In this document: piece by piece, positions 7,487-17,064 of the stretch
Position numbering within the stretch: position 1 is the first letter of the stretch
Layout: each line of letters opens with the position of its first letter
Origin: Sphingopyxis sp. USTB-05
Lineage (GTDB): Bacteria > Pseudomonadota > Alphaproteobacteria > Sphingomonadales > Sphingomonadaceae
NCBI RefSeq assembly: GCF_023822045.1
Contig: NZ_CP084712.1
Location: 62,001-126,000 of the forward strand
Direction of reading: 5' to 3'
DNA: 64,000 bases
Notes under the pieces: model-generated
The model's input: the letters and a program-made list of their open reading frames with translations, nothing else
Database searches by the model: none
What the model was told of the DNA's origin: nothing
Program-made: the position numbers and the translations under genes

Positions 7487-9238
7487 CTACGCAGCCATTG
7501 CGAAAGGCTGAATTTCCCCGGCCAGATATTGCGCGCGCGCTTTCGACCGGCTGAGTTTGCCCGAACTGGTGCGGGGCAATGTGCGCGGCGGGATCAGCTC
7601 GATCAGGCAATTCATGCCCGTGATCGCGCGGACGCGTTCGCGGATGGTCTCGCGCAGCGCGAGGCGTTCGGCCTCGTCGCTGGTGCGGCACTGGACGAGC
7701 ACGGCGGGGGTTTCCTCGCCGCCCGGCGCGGTGATCGCAAAGGCCGCGATGTCGCCCGATTTGAAGCCCGGCAATTGTTCGACCGCCCACTCGATATCCT
7801 GCGGCCAGTGATTCTTGCCGTTGATGATGATCATGTCCTTGGCGCGGCCGACGATGTAGATATAGCCGTCTGACAAATAACCCATATCGCCGGTGTCGAG
7901 CCAGCCGTCCTTCATGCAGGCGGCCGTCGATTCGGGATCGCGGAAATAGCCGGTCATCAGCGACGGCCCGGTGCACCACACCTTGCCGACCGTCTGGTCG
8001 GGCAGTACGCCCCCCGCCTCGTCGCGAACCTCGATCACCATGTCGCGCGCGGCGCGGCCGCAGTTCACGATCGCGCGATAACGCGTCGGGCGGCCCGAAT
8101 CATTCGCAGCCCCCGACAATTCGGTTTCCTCGACCAGTTCGACGACAATGCCCTCACCCGGGGGCATGATGCTGACGGCGAGCGTCGCTTCGGCGAGGCC
8201 ATAGCTTGGCAGGAAGGCGCTGGCCTTGAAGCCCGCGTCGGCAAAGGCGTCGACGAAGCTCTGCATCACGTCGGGGCGGATCATGTCGGCGCCATTGCCC
8301 GCGACGCGCCAGCGCGACAGGTCGAAACGGTCGGCGACATGCGTCTGGCTCGACACGCGGCGCGCGCAAATATCGTAGCCGAAGGTCGGCGAATAGCTGA
8401 GCGTCGTGCCCTCGTTACGGCTGATCAGGTCGAGCCAGGCGAGCGGACGGCGGGCAAAATCCTCGGTCTTGAGGTAATCGACCGACACCTGGTTGGCGAC
8501 GGGCGAGAGCAGGCAGCCGACAAGGCCCATGTCGTGATACCAGGGCAGCCAACTGATGCAGCGGTCGCTGTCCTCAAGCTTCATGCCGTGGCTATGCGCG
8601 GCGAGATTGTTGAGCAGCGCGGCGTGGGTGACCGCGACGCCATGCGGGAAGCGGGTCGAGCCGCTGCTGTACTGGAGATAGCAGGTCTCGTCCGACTTCT
8701 GCTCGGGAAGCGTTGTCACCGGTGCCGGCTTCTTTTCGAACTCGCTCCAGTCGATGGGCTTCACGCCTTCCTTTTCCGCCGCTTCGATCGCCATCGCGGC
8801 GATTTCGGGCGGGAAGAACAGCATCGTCGGGTCGCAGCTCGAAAGCTGGACGACGAGCTGGCCGACATAGGAATCGCGTCCGCCGAAGCTGGTCGGCAGC
8901 GGCAGCGGCACCGGCCAGGCGCCGGCATAGATGGTGCCGAAGAAGAGCGCGGCGAACTCGGCACCGGTCTCGGCAATCAGCGCGATACGGTCGCCGGGCT
9001 TCACGCCAGCGGCGATCAGGCGATAGGCGGTGGCGAGCGAATCGGCCTTGAGTTCGCTGTACGGATAGGGTCGCACAAGACGCCCACGCGGATCGTGGAA
9101 ATTGAGCCCGCGCGTGCCCGCGGCGGCATAGTCGAGCGCTTCACCGACGGTGGCGAAGTCCGAAAAGCGGCGCGGCTGGGCGCAAAGGGTGGGCGTCGAC
9201 GTCAGTTCGTCGGCCGGTGTTTCGATGATATCGGTCAT
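7487..9238 (-). CDS. Fatty acyl-AMP ligase (FAAL), ANL superfamily
   Basis: This adenylating enzyme of 583 residues (from the chosen start) activates a fatty acid as an acyl-adenylate, usually for transfer to an acyl-carrier domain rather than to CoA. Visible motifs are the ATP-binding loop YSSGSTRFPHG, then SWLPWYHDMGL, PSYGLAEAT, GWLDTGDMGY and the C-terminal lysine region RTSSGKLSRSKA. The pattern is more like FAALs than acyl-CoA synthetases. In-frame starts also exist at 9301 and 9343. I prefer the ATG at 9238 (MTDIIETP) because upstream residues are low-complexity, but no start has a strong ribosome site. No carrier protein, PKS or NRPS gene is adjacent. Confidence 0.85.
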   Translation of the reverse strand: MTDIIETPADELTSTPTLCAQPRRFSDFATVGEALDYAAAGTRGLNFHDPRGRLVRPYPYSELKADSLATAYRLIAAGVKPGDRIALIAETGAEFAALFFGTIYAGAWPVPLPLPTSFGGRDSYVGQLVVQLSSCDPTMLFFPPEIAAMAIEAAEKEGVKPIDWSEFEKKPAPVTTLPEQKSDETCYLQYSSGSTRFPHGVAVTHAALLNNLAAHSHGMKLEDSDRCISWLPWYHDMGLVGCLLSPVANQVSVDYLKTEDFARRPLAWLDLISRNEGTTLSYSPTFGYDICARRVSSQTHVADRFDLSRWRVAGNGADMIRPDVMQSFVDAFADAGFKASAFLPSYGLAEATLAVSIMPPGEGIVVELVEETELSGAANDSGRPTRYRAIVNCGRAARDMVIEVRDEAGGVLPDQTVGKVWCTGPSLMTGYFRDPESTAACMKDGWLDTGDMGYLSDGYIYIVGRAKDMIIINGKNHWPQDIEWAVEQLPGFKSGDIAAFAITAPGGEETPAVLVQCRTSDEAERLALRETIRERVRAITGMNCLIELIPPRTLPRTSSGKLSRSKARAQYLAGEIQPFAMAA

Positions 9239-9417
9239 AGGGGGTGCGACATCCCGTGAAACGGGCCGCGCGGCAACAAGCATGTCATCTTTTGAAGCCA
9301 TAGTACCGTGCGCGAGCCCTGTGTTGTTAGAACAATCGCCCATTTCCGGGCGTTATGGCCCGATATGGCGGTGTTGATCGTTCTCAATCAGGCCCGACTG
9401 TGGCACAAACATGGCAT

Positions 9418-9990
9418 ATGGCCAACCGCCGCCCCTCATCCGACCGATCGAAAAGGCCCCTCGGCGCAGCCAAGCTTGACGAACTGGCGCTTGCCTATGT
9501 CGCGCGATTCGCGACCAGCAGGGCCAAATTGACGCGCTATCTGGCAAGAAAAATCCGCGAATCCGAATGGATAGACGATGTTGACGCCATGACGGCGTGC
9601 GAGTCGATCGCCGACCGGATGGAGCAATTGCGATATCTCGACGACCGCCAATATGCCGCAATGCGGGCGGGCGCGATGACGCGGCGCGGGCTGGGCGTAC
9701 AGCGGGTCAAAGCGCAGCTTTTTGTCGACGGAATTGCCGAAGAGGACAGCGGCGAGGCGATCGAGACGGCCGAAGGCGCCGCGGTGGCGGCGGCAGTCGG
9801 CTTTGCACGTCGACGGCGGTTCGGACCCTTTGCCGTCCGCGCGTCCGACGATCCCAAGCAGCGCGAGCGGCAAATGGGCGCCTTTTTGCGCGCGGGGCAC
9901 AGCATGACGATCGCGCGCCGTATCCTCTCCGTGGCGCCGGGGGACGAGGCCGGGCTGGCAGCGCTGGACGATGAAGCAGCGCTCGATTAG
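9418..9990 (+). CDS. recX: Regulatory protein RecX
   Basis: The product is a 190-residue helical protein with the RecX three-helix repeats: LALAYVARFATSRAKLTRYL, LRYLDDRQYA and the G-V-x-RVKAQL element. RecX binds RecA filaments and limits recombinase activity. The chosen ATG begins MANRRPSS; an upstream ATG would add 21 unrelated residues. recA is not in the window. The gene is divergent from the acyl-AMP ligase and is followed 35 bases later by the DUF192 gene. Confidence 0.87.
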   Translation: MANRRPSSDRSKRPLGAAKLDELALAYVARFATSRAKLTRYLARKIRESEWIDDVDAMTACESIADRMEQLRYLDDRQYAAMRAGAMTRRGLGVQRVKAQLFVDGIAEEDSGEAIETAEGAAVAAAVGFARRRRFGPFAVRASDDPKQRERQMGAFLRAGHSMTIARRILSVAPGDEAGLAALDDEAALD

Positions 9991-10025
9991 GTCGGGCGCA
10001 ATTCATTCGGGATGAGGATTTGCCG

Positions 10026-10481
10026 ATGCGCGCCATATTGACCGCCCTTGCCCTGTCGCTCGCTCTGCCGATGATGGCATGCAGCAAGGATGCAAGCGAG
10101 AATGCGAGCGCCGCAACGATCCCTTTGACGATCACGTCAAAAGGGACGGCGCATAAATTCAACGTCGAAGTCGCGCGCACCGATGAAGAGCAGGATCGCG
10201 GGCTGATGTTCCGCACCAGCCTGCCCGCCGACGGCGGCATGATCTTTCCGTTCGCGAAACCGCGTATCGGCAGCTTCTGGATGAAGAACACGCTGATCCC
10301 GCTGGATATGCTCTTCATTCGCGCTGACGGCAGCATCGACCGGATCGCCGAAAATACGATCCCCGAATCGCTCGAACCGGTGGTGAGCGGCGGCGAGGTT
10401 TCGGCGGTGCTCGAACTTGCGGGCGGCACGGCGGCGCGGCTCGGGATCGACGAGACGGCAAAGGTGACGTGGACGGATTGA
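10026..10481 (+). CDS. DUF192 lipoprotein
   Basis: The product has 151 residues, with a lipoprotein signal ending LPMMAC and then a DUF192 beta-barrel domain. Its family hallmarks are EEQDRGLMFR, MIFPF, SFWMKNTLIPLDMLFI and VLELAGG. DUF192 proteins are widespread, usually secreted or membrane-anchored, and lack a settled biochemical function. GAGGAT before the ATG supports this start. The gene follows recX closely and may share its transcript. Confidence 0.88.
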   Translation: MRAILTALALSLALPMMACSKDASENASAATIPLTITSKGTAHKFNVEVARTDEEQDRGLMFRTSLPADGGMIFPFAKPRIGSFWMKNTLIPLDMLFIRADGSIDRIAENTIPESLEPVVSGGEVSAVLELAGGTAARLGIDETAKVTWTD

Positions 10482-10490
10482 GCCATCCCC

Positions 10491-10583
10491 GTTTCCGTTC
10501 GCCCTGAGCTTGTCGAAGGGCGGTCCTTTTCCTGTCGAGGTCGAAGGCAAGTGCGGTCCTTCGACAAGCTCAGGACAAACGGA
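10491..10583. repeat. Dispersed inverted repeat, family B, copy 1
   Basis: The arms are gccctgagcttgtcgaagg and ccttcgacaagctcaggac. The family consensus of a 'gcttgtcgaag' arm with a following 'aacgga' flank recurs at 20249-20328. A structurally similar element is at 43897-43978. It lies between the DUF192 and NDUFA12 genes. Confidence 0.85.
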
Positions 10584-10650
10584 CAAAGGGGAAGCGCTAT
10601 GCCGCTTTGGCGCTTGCGCGACCGCGCTGCTTGGCTGTAAACGCCACGCC

Positions 10651-11037
10651 ATGAGCATCTTGGGCAAGATTTTTACCTGGTGGGACGGTGCGACCGTCGG
10701 CACCCTGCTGAATAGCTGGAGCACCGGCACGAAGGTGGGCGAGGACAGCCTCGGCAACCGCTATTTCCGCGCCAAAAAGGGCAGCCGTCGCTGGGTGATC
10801 TACAATGGATCGAACGACGCGAGCCGCGTGCCGCCCGAATGGCACGGCTGGCTGCACGGCACGTTCGACGAACTCCCGACCGATATCCTCCCCGCGCCGC
10901 GCGCGTGGGAAAAGGAACCGACCCCGAATCTGACCGGCAGCACGGGCGCCTATCGCCCCGCCGGGGCGCTCGAACGCGGCGGCCAGCGTGCCGCTGCGAC
11001 CGGCGATTATGAGGCCTGGCGGCCCGGCGCCGAGTGA
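10651..11037 (+). CDS. NDUFA12-family complex I accessory subunit
   Basis: The product has 128 residues with the NDUFA12 (B17.2) signature: WWDGATVGT, KVGEDSLGNRYF, RRWVIYNG and VPPEWHGWLHGTFDELP. It is an accessory subunit or assembly factor of NADH:ubiquinone oxidoreductase, and in alphaproteobacteria it is encoded away from the nuo operon. The start MSILGKIF was chosen by family similarity; an upstream in-frame start would read through the family B repeat. Its TGA overlaps the GTG of the next gene, which suggests translational coupling. Confidence 0.92.
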   Translation: MSILGKIFTWWDGATVGTLLNSWSTGTKVGEDSLGNRYFRAKKGSRRWVIYNGSNDASRVPPEWHGWLHGTFDELPTDILPAPRAWEKEPTPNLTGSTGAYRPAGALERGGQRAAATGDYEAWRPGAE

Positions 11038-11705
11038 AGCGTAGCGTGCCGCGCCAGATTTCGACTGCGCTGATCGCGCTTCTGGCCGCGACCGCGCTGA
11101 CCGCCTGCGACCGGACACCGTCGAAACCGGGAGGCAGCACCACGGTCCCGACCGTCGCCAAATCCGAACGCGTGCCGCAGGAAGTCGGCGGCATAGAGGG
11201 CGCGACGCCGATGGCCGAGCGCGTCGCCGTCGTCGGCCTGCTCAACAAGCGTAACGGCCTGGTTCGCGAGCTTGAGATGAAGCCCGGTGAAACGGCGCGG
11301 GTTGGACGCGCGATCGTCCGGTTGCGCGCCTGCGAGCAAACCGCGCCGTGGGAAGACCCGCCCGAAACGGGCGCGTTCGTACAGTTGACGGTCCAGGATC
11401 AACGCGACGACAAATGGCGCCGCGTCTTTTCAGGCTGGATTTTTCGCGAGCGGCCCGACCGCAACGTGATCCAGCACCCGATCTATGACGTCTTTGTCAA
11501 AAGCTGCGCAATGACATATCCGGGGGGCGAACCCGTTGCGCGTTCGGCGCCCAAATCGGGCGCCGCCGCCGCGCCCAAGGCGTCGAGTGCGCCCCAGTCC
11601 CCGGCGACGAACGGCGGCGAGGGCACTGCGCCGCCCGTGGCGCCGCCCGTCGTCCCGGCGCCGGCACCCAAGGCGGCGCCGTCGCCGCCAGCCAACACCG
11701 AATAA
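11034..11705 (+). CDS. DUF2155 lipoprotein
   Basis: The product has 223 residues and starts with GTG overlapping the NDUFA12 stop (GTGA). A lipoprotein signal ends at ALTAC. The DUF2155 domain (about residues 55-160) contains LRACEQTAPWEDPPET and VFSGWIF. A long Ala/Pro/Ser tail follows (about 165-223). The family is alphaproteobacterial and of unknown function, although its steady linkage to the NDUFA12 gene suggests a respiratory or envelope role. The tail is unusual because the opposite strand of 11483-11705 appears to encode the C terminus of Aat. Confidence 0.87.
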   Translation: MKRSVPRQISTALIALLAATALTACDRTPSKPGGSTTVPTVAKSERVPQEVGGIEGATPMAERVAVVGLLNKRNGLVRELEMKPGETARVGRAIVRLRACEQTAPWEDPPETGAFVQLTVQDQRDDKWRRVFSGWIFRERPDRNVIQHPIYDVFVKSCAMTYPGGEPVARSAPKSGAAAAPKASSAPQSPATNGGEGTAPPVAPPVVPAPAPKAAPSPPANTE

Positions 11706-12271
11706 AGCCGCGCGAGATAGTCGGCCTGGCGGATTTCGATCGCGCCGAGGCTGGCGAGATGCGGCGTGATGAACTGGCAGTCGAGCAATCGCCACCCGCC
11801 GGCGATGAGCCGCGCGACGAGGTGCGCGAGTGCGACCTTCGATGCGTCGCGCGCGCGGCTGACCATCGATTCGCCGAAAAAGGCGCGGCCGAGCGACACG
11901 CCGTAGAGGCCGCCCGCGAGCTCGCCATCGAGCCAGCATTCGACGCTATGCGCATGACCAATCTGGAACAGGCGGTCATAGCTCGCCTTGATCACGGGGT
12001 TGATCCACGTCGTCGGCCGGTCGTCGGCGGGCTGCGCGCACAGCGCGACCATGTCGGAAAAGGCGGTGTCGGTCGTCACGCGGAAGCGGTCCGACACGAT
12101 CACCTTTTTCAGGCTGTGCGACAGGTGAAAGCCATCCAGGGGCAGGATTGCGCGCAGCCGCGGTTCGACCCAATGGACCGACGGGTCGTCCGCCCCGTCG
12201 GCCATCGGAAAAATGCCCTGCGCATAGGCGCTGAGCAACAGCGCCGGGTCTATGGATTCGAAGTGTTTCAG
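11483..12271 (-). CDS. aat: Leucyl/phenylalanyl-tRNA-protein transferase
   Basis: The enzyme adds Leu or Phe from charged tRNA to proteins with N-terminal Arg or Lys, marking them for ClpAP through the N-degron pathway. The core is clear: LLSAYAQGIFPMADG, VHWVEPRLRAILPLDGFH, ECWLDGELAGGLYGV, GRAFFGESMVS and LLDCQFITPHLASLGAIEI. No ATG, GTG or TTG lies suitably before the core. The best start is a CTG at 12269-12271 that overlaps the stop of the upstream methyltransferase gene (CTGA). The frame remains open to 11483 and ends AQLLTKTS, which I take as the genuine C terminus. This makes a 222-base antisense overlap with the DUF2155 gene. Confidence 0.85.
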   Translation of the reverse strand: MKHFESIDPALLLSAYAQGIFPMADGADDPSVHWVEPRLRAILPLDGFHLSHSLKKVIVSDRFRVTTDTAFSDMVALCAQPADDRPTTWINPVIKASYDRLFQIGHAHSVECWLDGELAGGLYGVSLGRAFFGESMVSRARDASKVALAHLVARLIAGGWRLLDCQFITPHLASLGAIEIRQADYLARLYSVLAGGDGAALGAGAGTTGGATGGAVPSPPFVAGDWGALDALGAAAAPDLGAERATGSPPGYVIAQLLTKTS

Positions 12272-13089
12272 CTCGCGGGCTTCACGAATTTCAGCGTCAT
12301 CCGGTCCGATTCGCCGATTGCGATATATTTCGCGCGATCGGTCTCGCCTTCGGTCAGGTTCGGCGGCAGCGTCCAGACGCCCTTGGGGTAATCCTTGGTA
12401 TCTTTCGGATTGGCGTTGATCTCGCTCTCGCCCGCAAGCTTGAAGCCCGCGGCTTCGGCAAAGGCGACGATCGAGCTTTTCTTCATATAGCCCGACTTTT
12501 CTTCCTTCGCGCTGTCGTCGCTTTCGTTGAGCCGATGCTCGACGACGCCCAGCGTGCCGCCGGGTTTGAGCATCGCGAAGATCTGCTTGAAGGCCGCAGC
12601 GGTATTGTCGGTGCCGTCGAAGCGCCAGTTGTGGACGTTGCGAAAGGTCAGCACGACATCGGCGCTGCCATCGGGGACCTTTGGATTGGTACCCGCATTC
12701 GGGAATTCGGCCAGCTTCACCGCGCCATAGACTTCGGCATTCTCGGCCTGCTTCGCTTTGACACGGTTGAGACCGCGTTCCCACGGCGCCGCGACATAGA
12801 GCGTGCCGCTGCCCGACTTTGCAAGCGGGGCGAGAATCTCTGTGTACCAGCCGCCGCCGGGCCAAAGCTCCACCACCGTGTCGCCGGGCTTCACGCCAAA
12901 GAAGGCAAGCGTTTCGGCGGGGTGGCGATATTTGTCGCGCGGCGTGTTCGTTGCCGAGCGGGTGGGGGCTGCCACGGCGGCGGCGATCGCGTCATGCGCC
13001 TTGTGGGCGGCGTGGGCATCATGCTGCATCGCGGCAGCGGGAACGGCGATCAGGGCGGCAGCACTTGCAACCAGTAACAGGGAACGCAT
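12268..13089 (-). CDS. Exported class I SAM-dependent methyltransferase
   Basis: The product has 273 residues. A signal peptide (MRSLLLVASAAALIAVPAAA) precedes a His/Ala-rich linker, then a Rossmann methyltransferase domain with the SAM motif VVELWPGGGWYTEIL, the acidic DVVLTFRNVHNW region and LKPGGTLGVVEHR. It resembles the predicted secreted methyltransferases of COG4798, whose substrate is unknown. GAGAGGT upstream of the ATG supports the start. Its stop codon overlaps the proposed CTG start of aat, so the two are probably co-transcribed. A SAM enzyme in the periplasm would be puzzling, since SAM is cytosolic. Confidence 0.82.
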   Translation of the reverse strand: MRSLLLVASAAALIAVPAAAMQHDAHAAHKAHDAIAAAVAAPTRSATNTPRDKYRHPAETLAFFGVKPGDTVVELWPGGGWYTEILAPLAKSGSGTLYVAAPWERGLNRVKAKQAENAEVYGAVKLAEFPNAGTNPKVPDGSADVVLTFRNVHNWRFDGTDNTAAAFKQIFAMLKPGGTLGVVEHRLNESDDSAKEEKSGYMKKSSIVAFAEAAGFKLAGESEINANPKDTKDYPKGVWTLPPNLTEGETDRAKYIAIGESDRMTLKFVKPAS

Positions 13090-13140
13090 ATGGGCACCTC
13101 TCTCCAGGGGAAGGCCCTGTTTGCGAAGGGATGCGCGGCA

Positions 13141-13329
13141 ATGCAAGTGTCGATGCTGTCAGTCGGGATCGGTGCCGCGATCCTGTTCGGCGTTGCCGAG
13201 GTTGCGAGCTGGCGCCGCAACAACCGGCGCGACGTCGATAATGTCGGATTCATGCCGTGGCGCGGCATCGCGCTGGGCTCCGCCGCCGTCGCGCTGTTCG
13301 CGACGGCATTCTGGCTAAGCGGCAGATAA
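13141..13329 (+). CDS. Small two-helix membrane protein
   Basis: The product has 62 residues with two hydrophobic helices (about 4-18 and 40-58), separated by a basic loop (SWRRNNRRD). AAGGGA about 10 bases before the ATG is a fair ribosome site; a longer form from 13090 would add 17 unconvincing residues. I do not recognise the family, and the topology suggests a small inner-membrane protein. It is divergent from the methyltransferase gene and ends two bases before the cpaF stop codon on the other strand. Confidence 0.6.
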   Translation: MQVSMLSVGIGAAILFGVAEVASWRRNNRRDVDNVGFMPWRGIALGSAAVALFATAFWLSGR

Positions 13330-13331
13330 GG

Positions 13332-14822
13332 TCAGAGACAGGCCTCGAGATAGGGCTGGTCGAAGCCGTATTGGCGGGCCTTTTCCAGGGTATAGGGGCG
13401 CAGGCCCATCGCGCGATATTCGCCGACGATCTTGCCGTCCTTGTCCTCGTCGAGATATTCGAACTTGAAGAGTTCCTGGGTGACGATGACGTCGCCTTCC
13501 ATGCCGATCACTTCGGTAACGTTGGTGACGCGGCGCGAACCGTCGCGCAGGCGCTTGATCTGGACGATCAGGTCGACCGAGTCGGCGATCTGCTTCGAAA
13601 TCGCTTCCTTCGGAATCTTGATGTCGCCCATCAGCACCATATTTTCCATACGGCCGAGGCATTCGCGCGGGCTGTTGCTGTGGAGCGTACACATCGACCC
13701 GTCGTGACCCGTGTTCATCGCGGCGAGAAGGTCGAAGCACTCCGCGCCGCGAACTTCGCCCATGATGATGCGGTCGGGACGCATACGCAGCGCGTTCTTC
13801 ACAAGGTCGCCCATGTGGATCGCACCATTGCCTTCAAGGTTCGCCGGGCGCGTTTCGAGCGGCAGCCAGTGCGGCTGCTGCAGACGGAGTTCGGCGGCGT
13901 CTTCGATCGTCAGCACGCGTTCGCCGGGGTCGATCATCTTCGACAGCGCGTTGAGCATCGTCGTCTTACCCGAACCCGTACCGCCCGAGATGACGATGTT
14001 GAAACGGCTCGCGCCCGCGATCTTCAGCGCGGTGCACATCTTTTGGCTCATCGCGCCCCACTGGCACAGCATGTCGAGCGTAATCGGCTTGGCCGAGAAT
14101 TTACGAATCGAGATTGCGGTGCCGCGCAGGGATAGCGGCGGTACGATCACGTTAACGCGGCTGCCGTCCTTCAAACGGGCGTCGGCAAGCGGGGTGGTCT
14201 GGTCGACGCGGCGGCCGACCATGTTGCAGATCCGCTGCGCGATCTGGAACAGATGCTGTTCGTCGCGGAACTGGATCGGCGCGATGACCAACTGGCCCTT
14301 GCGCTCGACATATGTCTGGTAGGGCCCGTTGACCATGATGTCGCTGATGTCCGGGTCCGACAGCAGTTCCTCGAGCGGACCGAAGCCGAGCAATTCGTCG
14401 ACGAGTACCTTTTCGAGCGCAAACTGTTCGCGGCGGTTGAGCGTGATGCGCAGTTCGGCGAGCACCTCAAGGATGATCGGGCGGAATTCCTCGGTGAGTT
14501 CTTCCTTGTTAAGCGTCGCGGCCGCTTCGGGGTCGACGCGTTCGAGCAGGCGCGGCAGCACCTGTTCCTTGATCTTGTGGACGCTGGCCTCGAATCCTTG
14601 CGCCTTTTCGGGTTCCGCCATTTCGGCGGTCGACCGCTGGTTGAGCCGTTCCATCGCCTCTTCTTCGGGCGTCATGTTCGACGGCATCTGCGGGATTTCG
14701 ACCGGGGTGTCGATCGCGGGGAACTGCGAGCCGCCGGGCACGCCGGGGCCAGTCTGCATCGGCTTCGCGACGCCAAAGGCGGGGCGGCCAGCGGTTCCGG
14801 GGCGGCGTCCGAATGCACTCAT
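13332..14822 (-). CDS. cpaF: CpaF/TadA-family secretion ATPase
   Basis: The product is a 496-residue hexameric ATPase of the type II/IV secretion superfamily. An N-terminal Pro/Gly-rich extension (about 1-60) is followed by an N-terminal domain and a RecA-like core. The core has Walker A SGGTGSGKTTML, the Asp box region, Walker B-like RPDRIIMGEVRG and the His box. CpaF powers assembly of Tad/Flp pili. The other cpa/tad genes are not beside it, so here it stands alone between a small membrane protein and the atp operon. The ATG has only a weak ribosome site. Confidence 0.9.
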   Translation of the reverse strand: MSAFGRRPGTAGRPAFGVAKPMQTGPGVPGGSQFPAIDTPVEIPQMPSNMTPEEEAMERLNQRSTAEMAEPEKAQGFEASVHKIKEQVLPRLLERVDPEAAATLNKEELTEEFRPIILEVLAELRITLNRREQFALEKVLVDELLGFGPLEELLSDPDISDIMVNGPYQTYVERKGQLVIAPIQFRDEQHLFQIAQRICNMVGRRVDQTTPLADARLKDGSRVNVIVPPLSLRGTAISIRKFSAKPITLDMLCQWGAMSQKMCTALKIAGASRFNIVISGGTGSGKTTMLNALSKMIDPGERVLTIEDAAELRLQQPHWLPLETRPANLEGNGAIHMGDLVKNALRMRPDRIIMGEVRGAECFDLLAAMNTGHDGSMCTLHSNSPRECLGRMENMVLMGDIKIPKEAISKQIADSVDLIVQIKRLRDGSRRVTNVTEVIGMEGDVIVTQELFKFEYLDEDKDGKIVGEYRAMGLRPYTLEKARQYGFDQPYLEACL

Positions 14823-15140
14823 CCGTTTTATCCTGCTTCCATATCTTTCAGGAGCATCGCTGCCAGTGCAAACGAACCCCCATCCGACACGGTGAATAAA
14901 TCGGAAACTTTGACATTGTCCTAATGCGCCGGGCGATTGTGAATGCGGCTTATGGGCACGGCAAAGGGTTCACGCGGAGACGCGGAGAAGAAAAATTGGC
15001 GGCTTTTGCCGCCTTTCATCATATTGCTGAGATCTCTGTGCCTCTGCGCGAACCTGATCCTCCGCGTCTCCGCGTGAGCAGAATAGCTACGGCCTCGGCG
15101 TCTCTCTGCGCGAATTTTTCTCGTCCCATCGCGAACGCAT
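14823..15140. other. Intergenic region between cpaF and atpC
   Basis: About 320 bases hold the upstream region of cpaF and an imperfect inverted and direct repeat block described separately. I see no gene here. A 72-codon plus-strand frame crosses the repeat and lacks any recognisable feature. Confidence 0.5.
14969..15078. repeat. Inverted repeat with cgcggagacgcgga arms
   Basis: The left arm ttcacgcggagacgcgga (14969-14986) is complementary to the right arm tccgcgtctccgcgtgag (15061-15078). A related direct motif (ctctgcgcgaa) appears inside the block at about 15043 and again at about 15103. It resembles the dispersed 'cacgcggagacgcgg' repeats common in sphingomonad intergenic DNA. Confidence 0.7.
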
Positions 15141-15178
15141 AAAAAAAAGCCCGCATCCGAAGAGGATGCGGGCTTTTG
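15141..15178 (-). terminator. Terminator of the atp operon
   Basis: On the minus strand, an 11-bp GC-rich stem (gcccgcatcct / aggatgcgggc family) is followed by eight T residues. It lies just downstream of atpC and is a textbook intrinsic terminator. Confidence 0.9.
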
Positions 15179-15201
15179 ATCGCCGTGGACGGCGGAAGCA
15201 A

Positions 15202-15459
15202 TTAGCTTGCGATATGCTCGGCGAGGACGGTCAGGCCGGCTTCGTTAACCTCGGCAAAGCCGCCTTCGACTTCGATCACCTCGGGCGCTGCGCCCGCGGT
15301 TGCATAGATCGTCAGCGGGCCGTTGCGCAGCGTCGCCATGAAGGGCGCGTGGCCTTCGAGCACCGAGAAATCGCCCTCGGTCCCCGGCACGGTGACCATA
15401 TGGACGTCGGCGGTCCGCTCTAGGCGGGCGGGGGTGACGAGTTCGAACTTCAGAGCCAT
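15202..15459 (-). CDS. atpC: ATP synthase F1 epsilon subunit, short form
   Basis: The product has 85 residues and comprises only the N-terminal beta-sandwich domain: [28 protein letters not shown] and EVEGGFAEV. Most bacterial epsilon subunits have about 130-140 residues, with a C-terminal two-helix domain that can inhibit ATP hydrolysis. That domain is absent, and the stop codon is followed directly by the operon terminator, so this is not a frameshift. Epsilon connects gamma to the c-ring in the central stalk. It is the last gene of atpHAGDC, with AAGGA before its ATG. Confidence 0.95.
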   Translation of the reverse strand: MALKFELVTPARLERTADVHMVTVPGTEGDFSVLEGHAPFMATLRNGPLTIYATAGAAPEVIEVEGGFAEVNEAGLTVLAEHIAS

Positions 15460-15504
15460 GATATGTCCTTAAACCCCTCCCCACGGGGGAGGGGTGTAGG
15501 TGTG

Positions 15505-17064
<1,560 letters not shown>

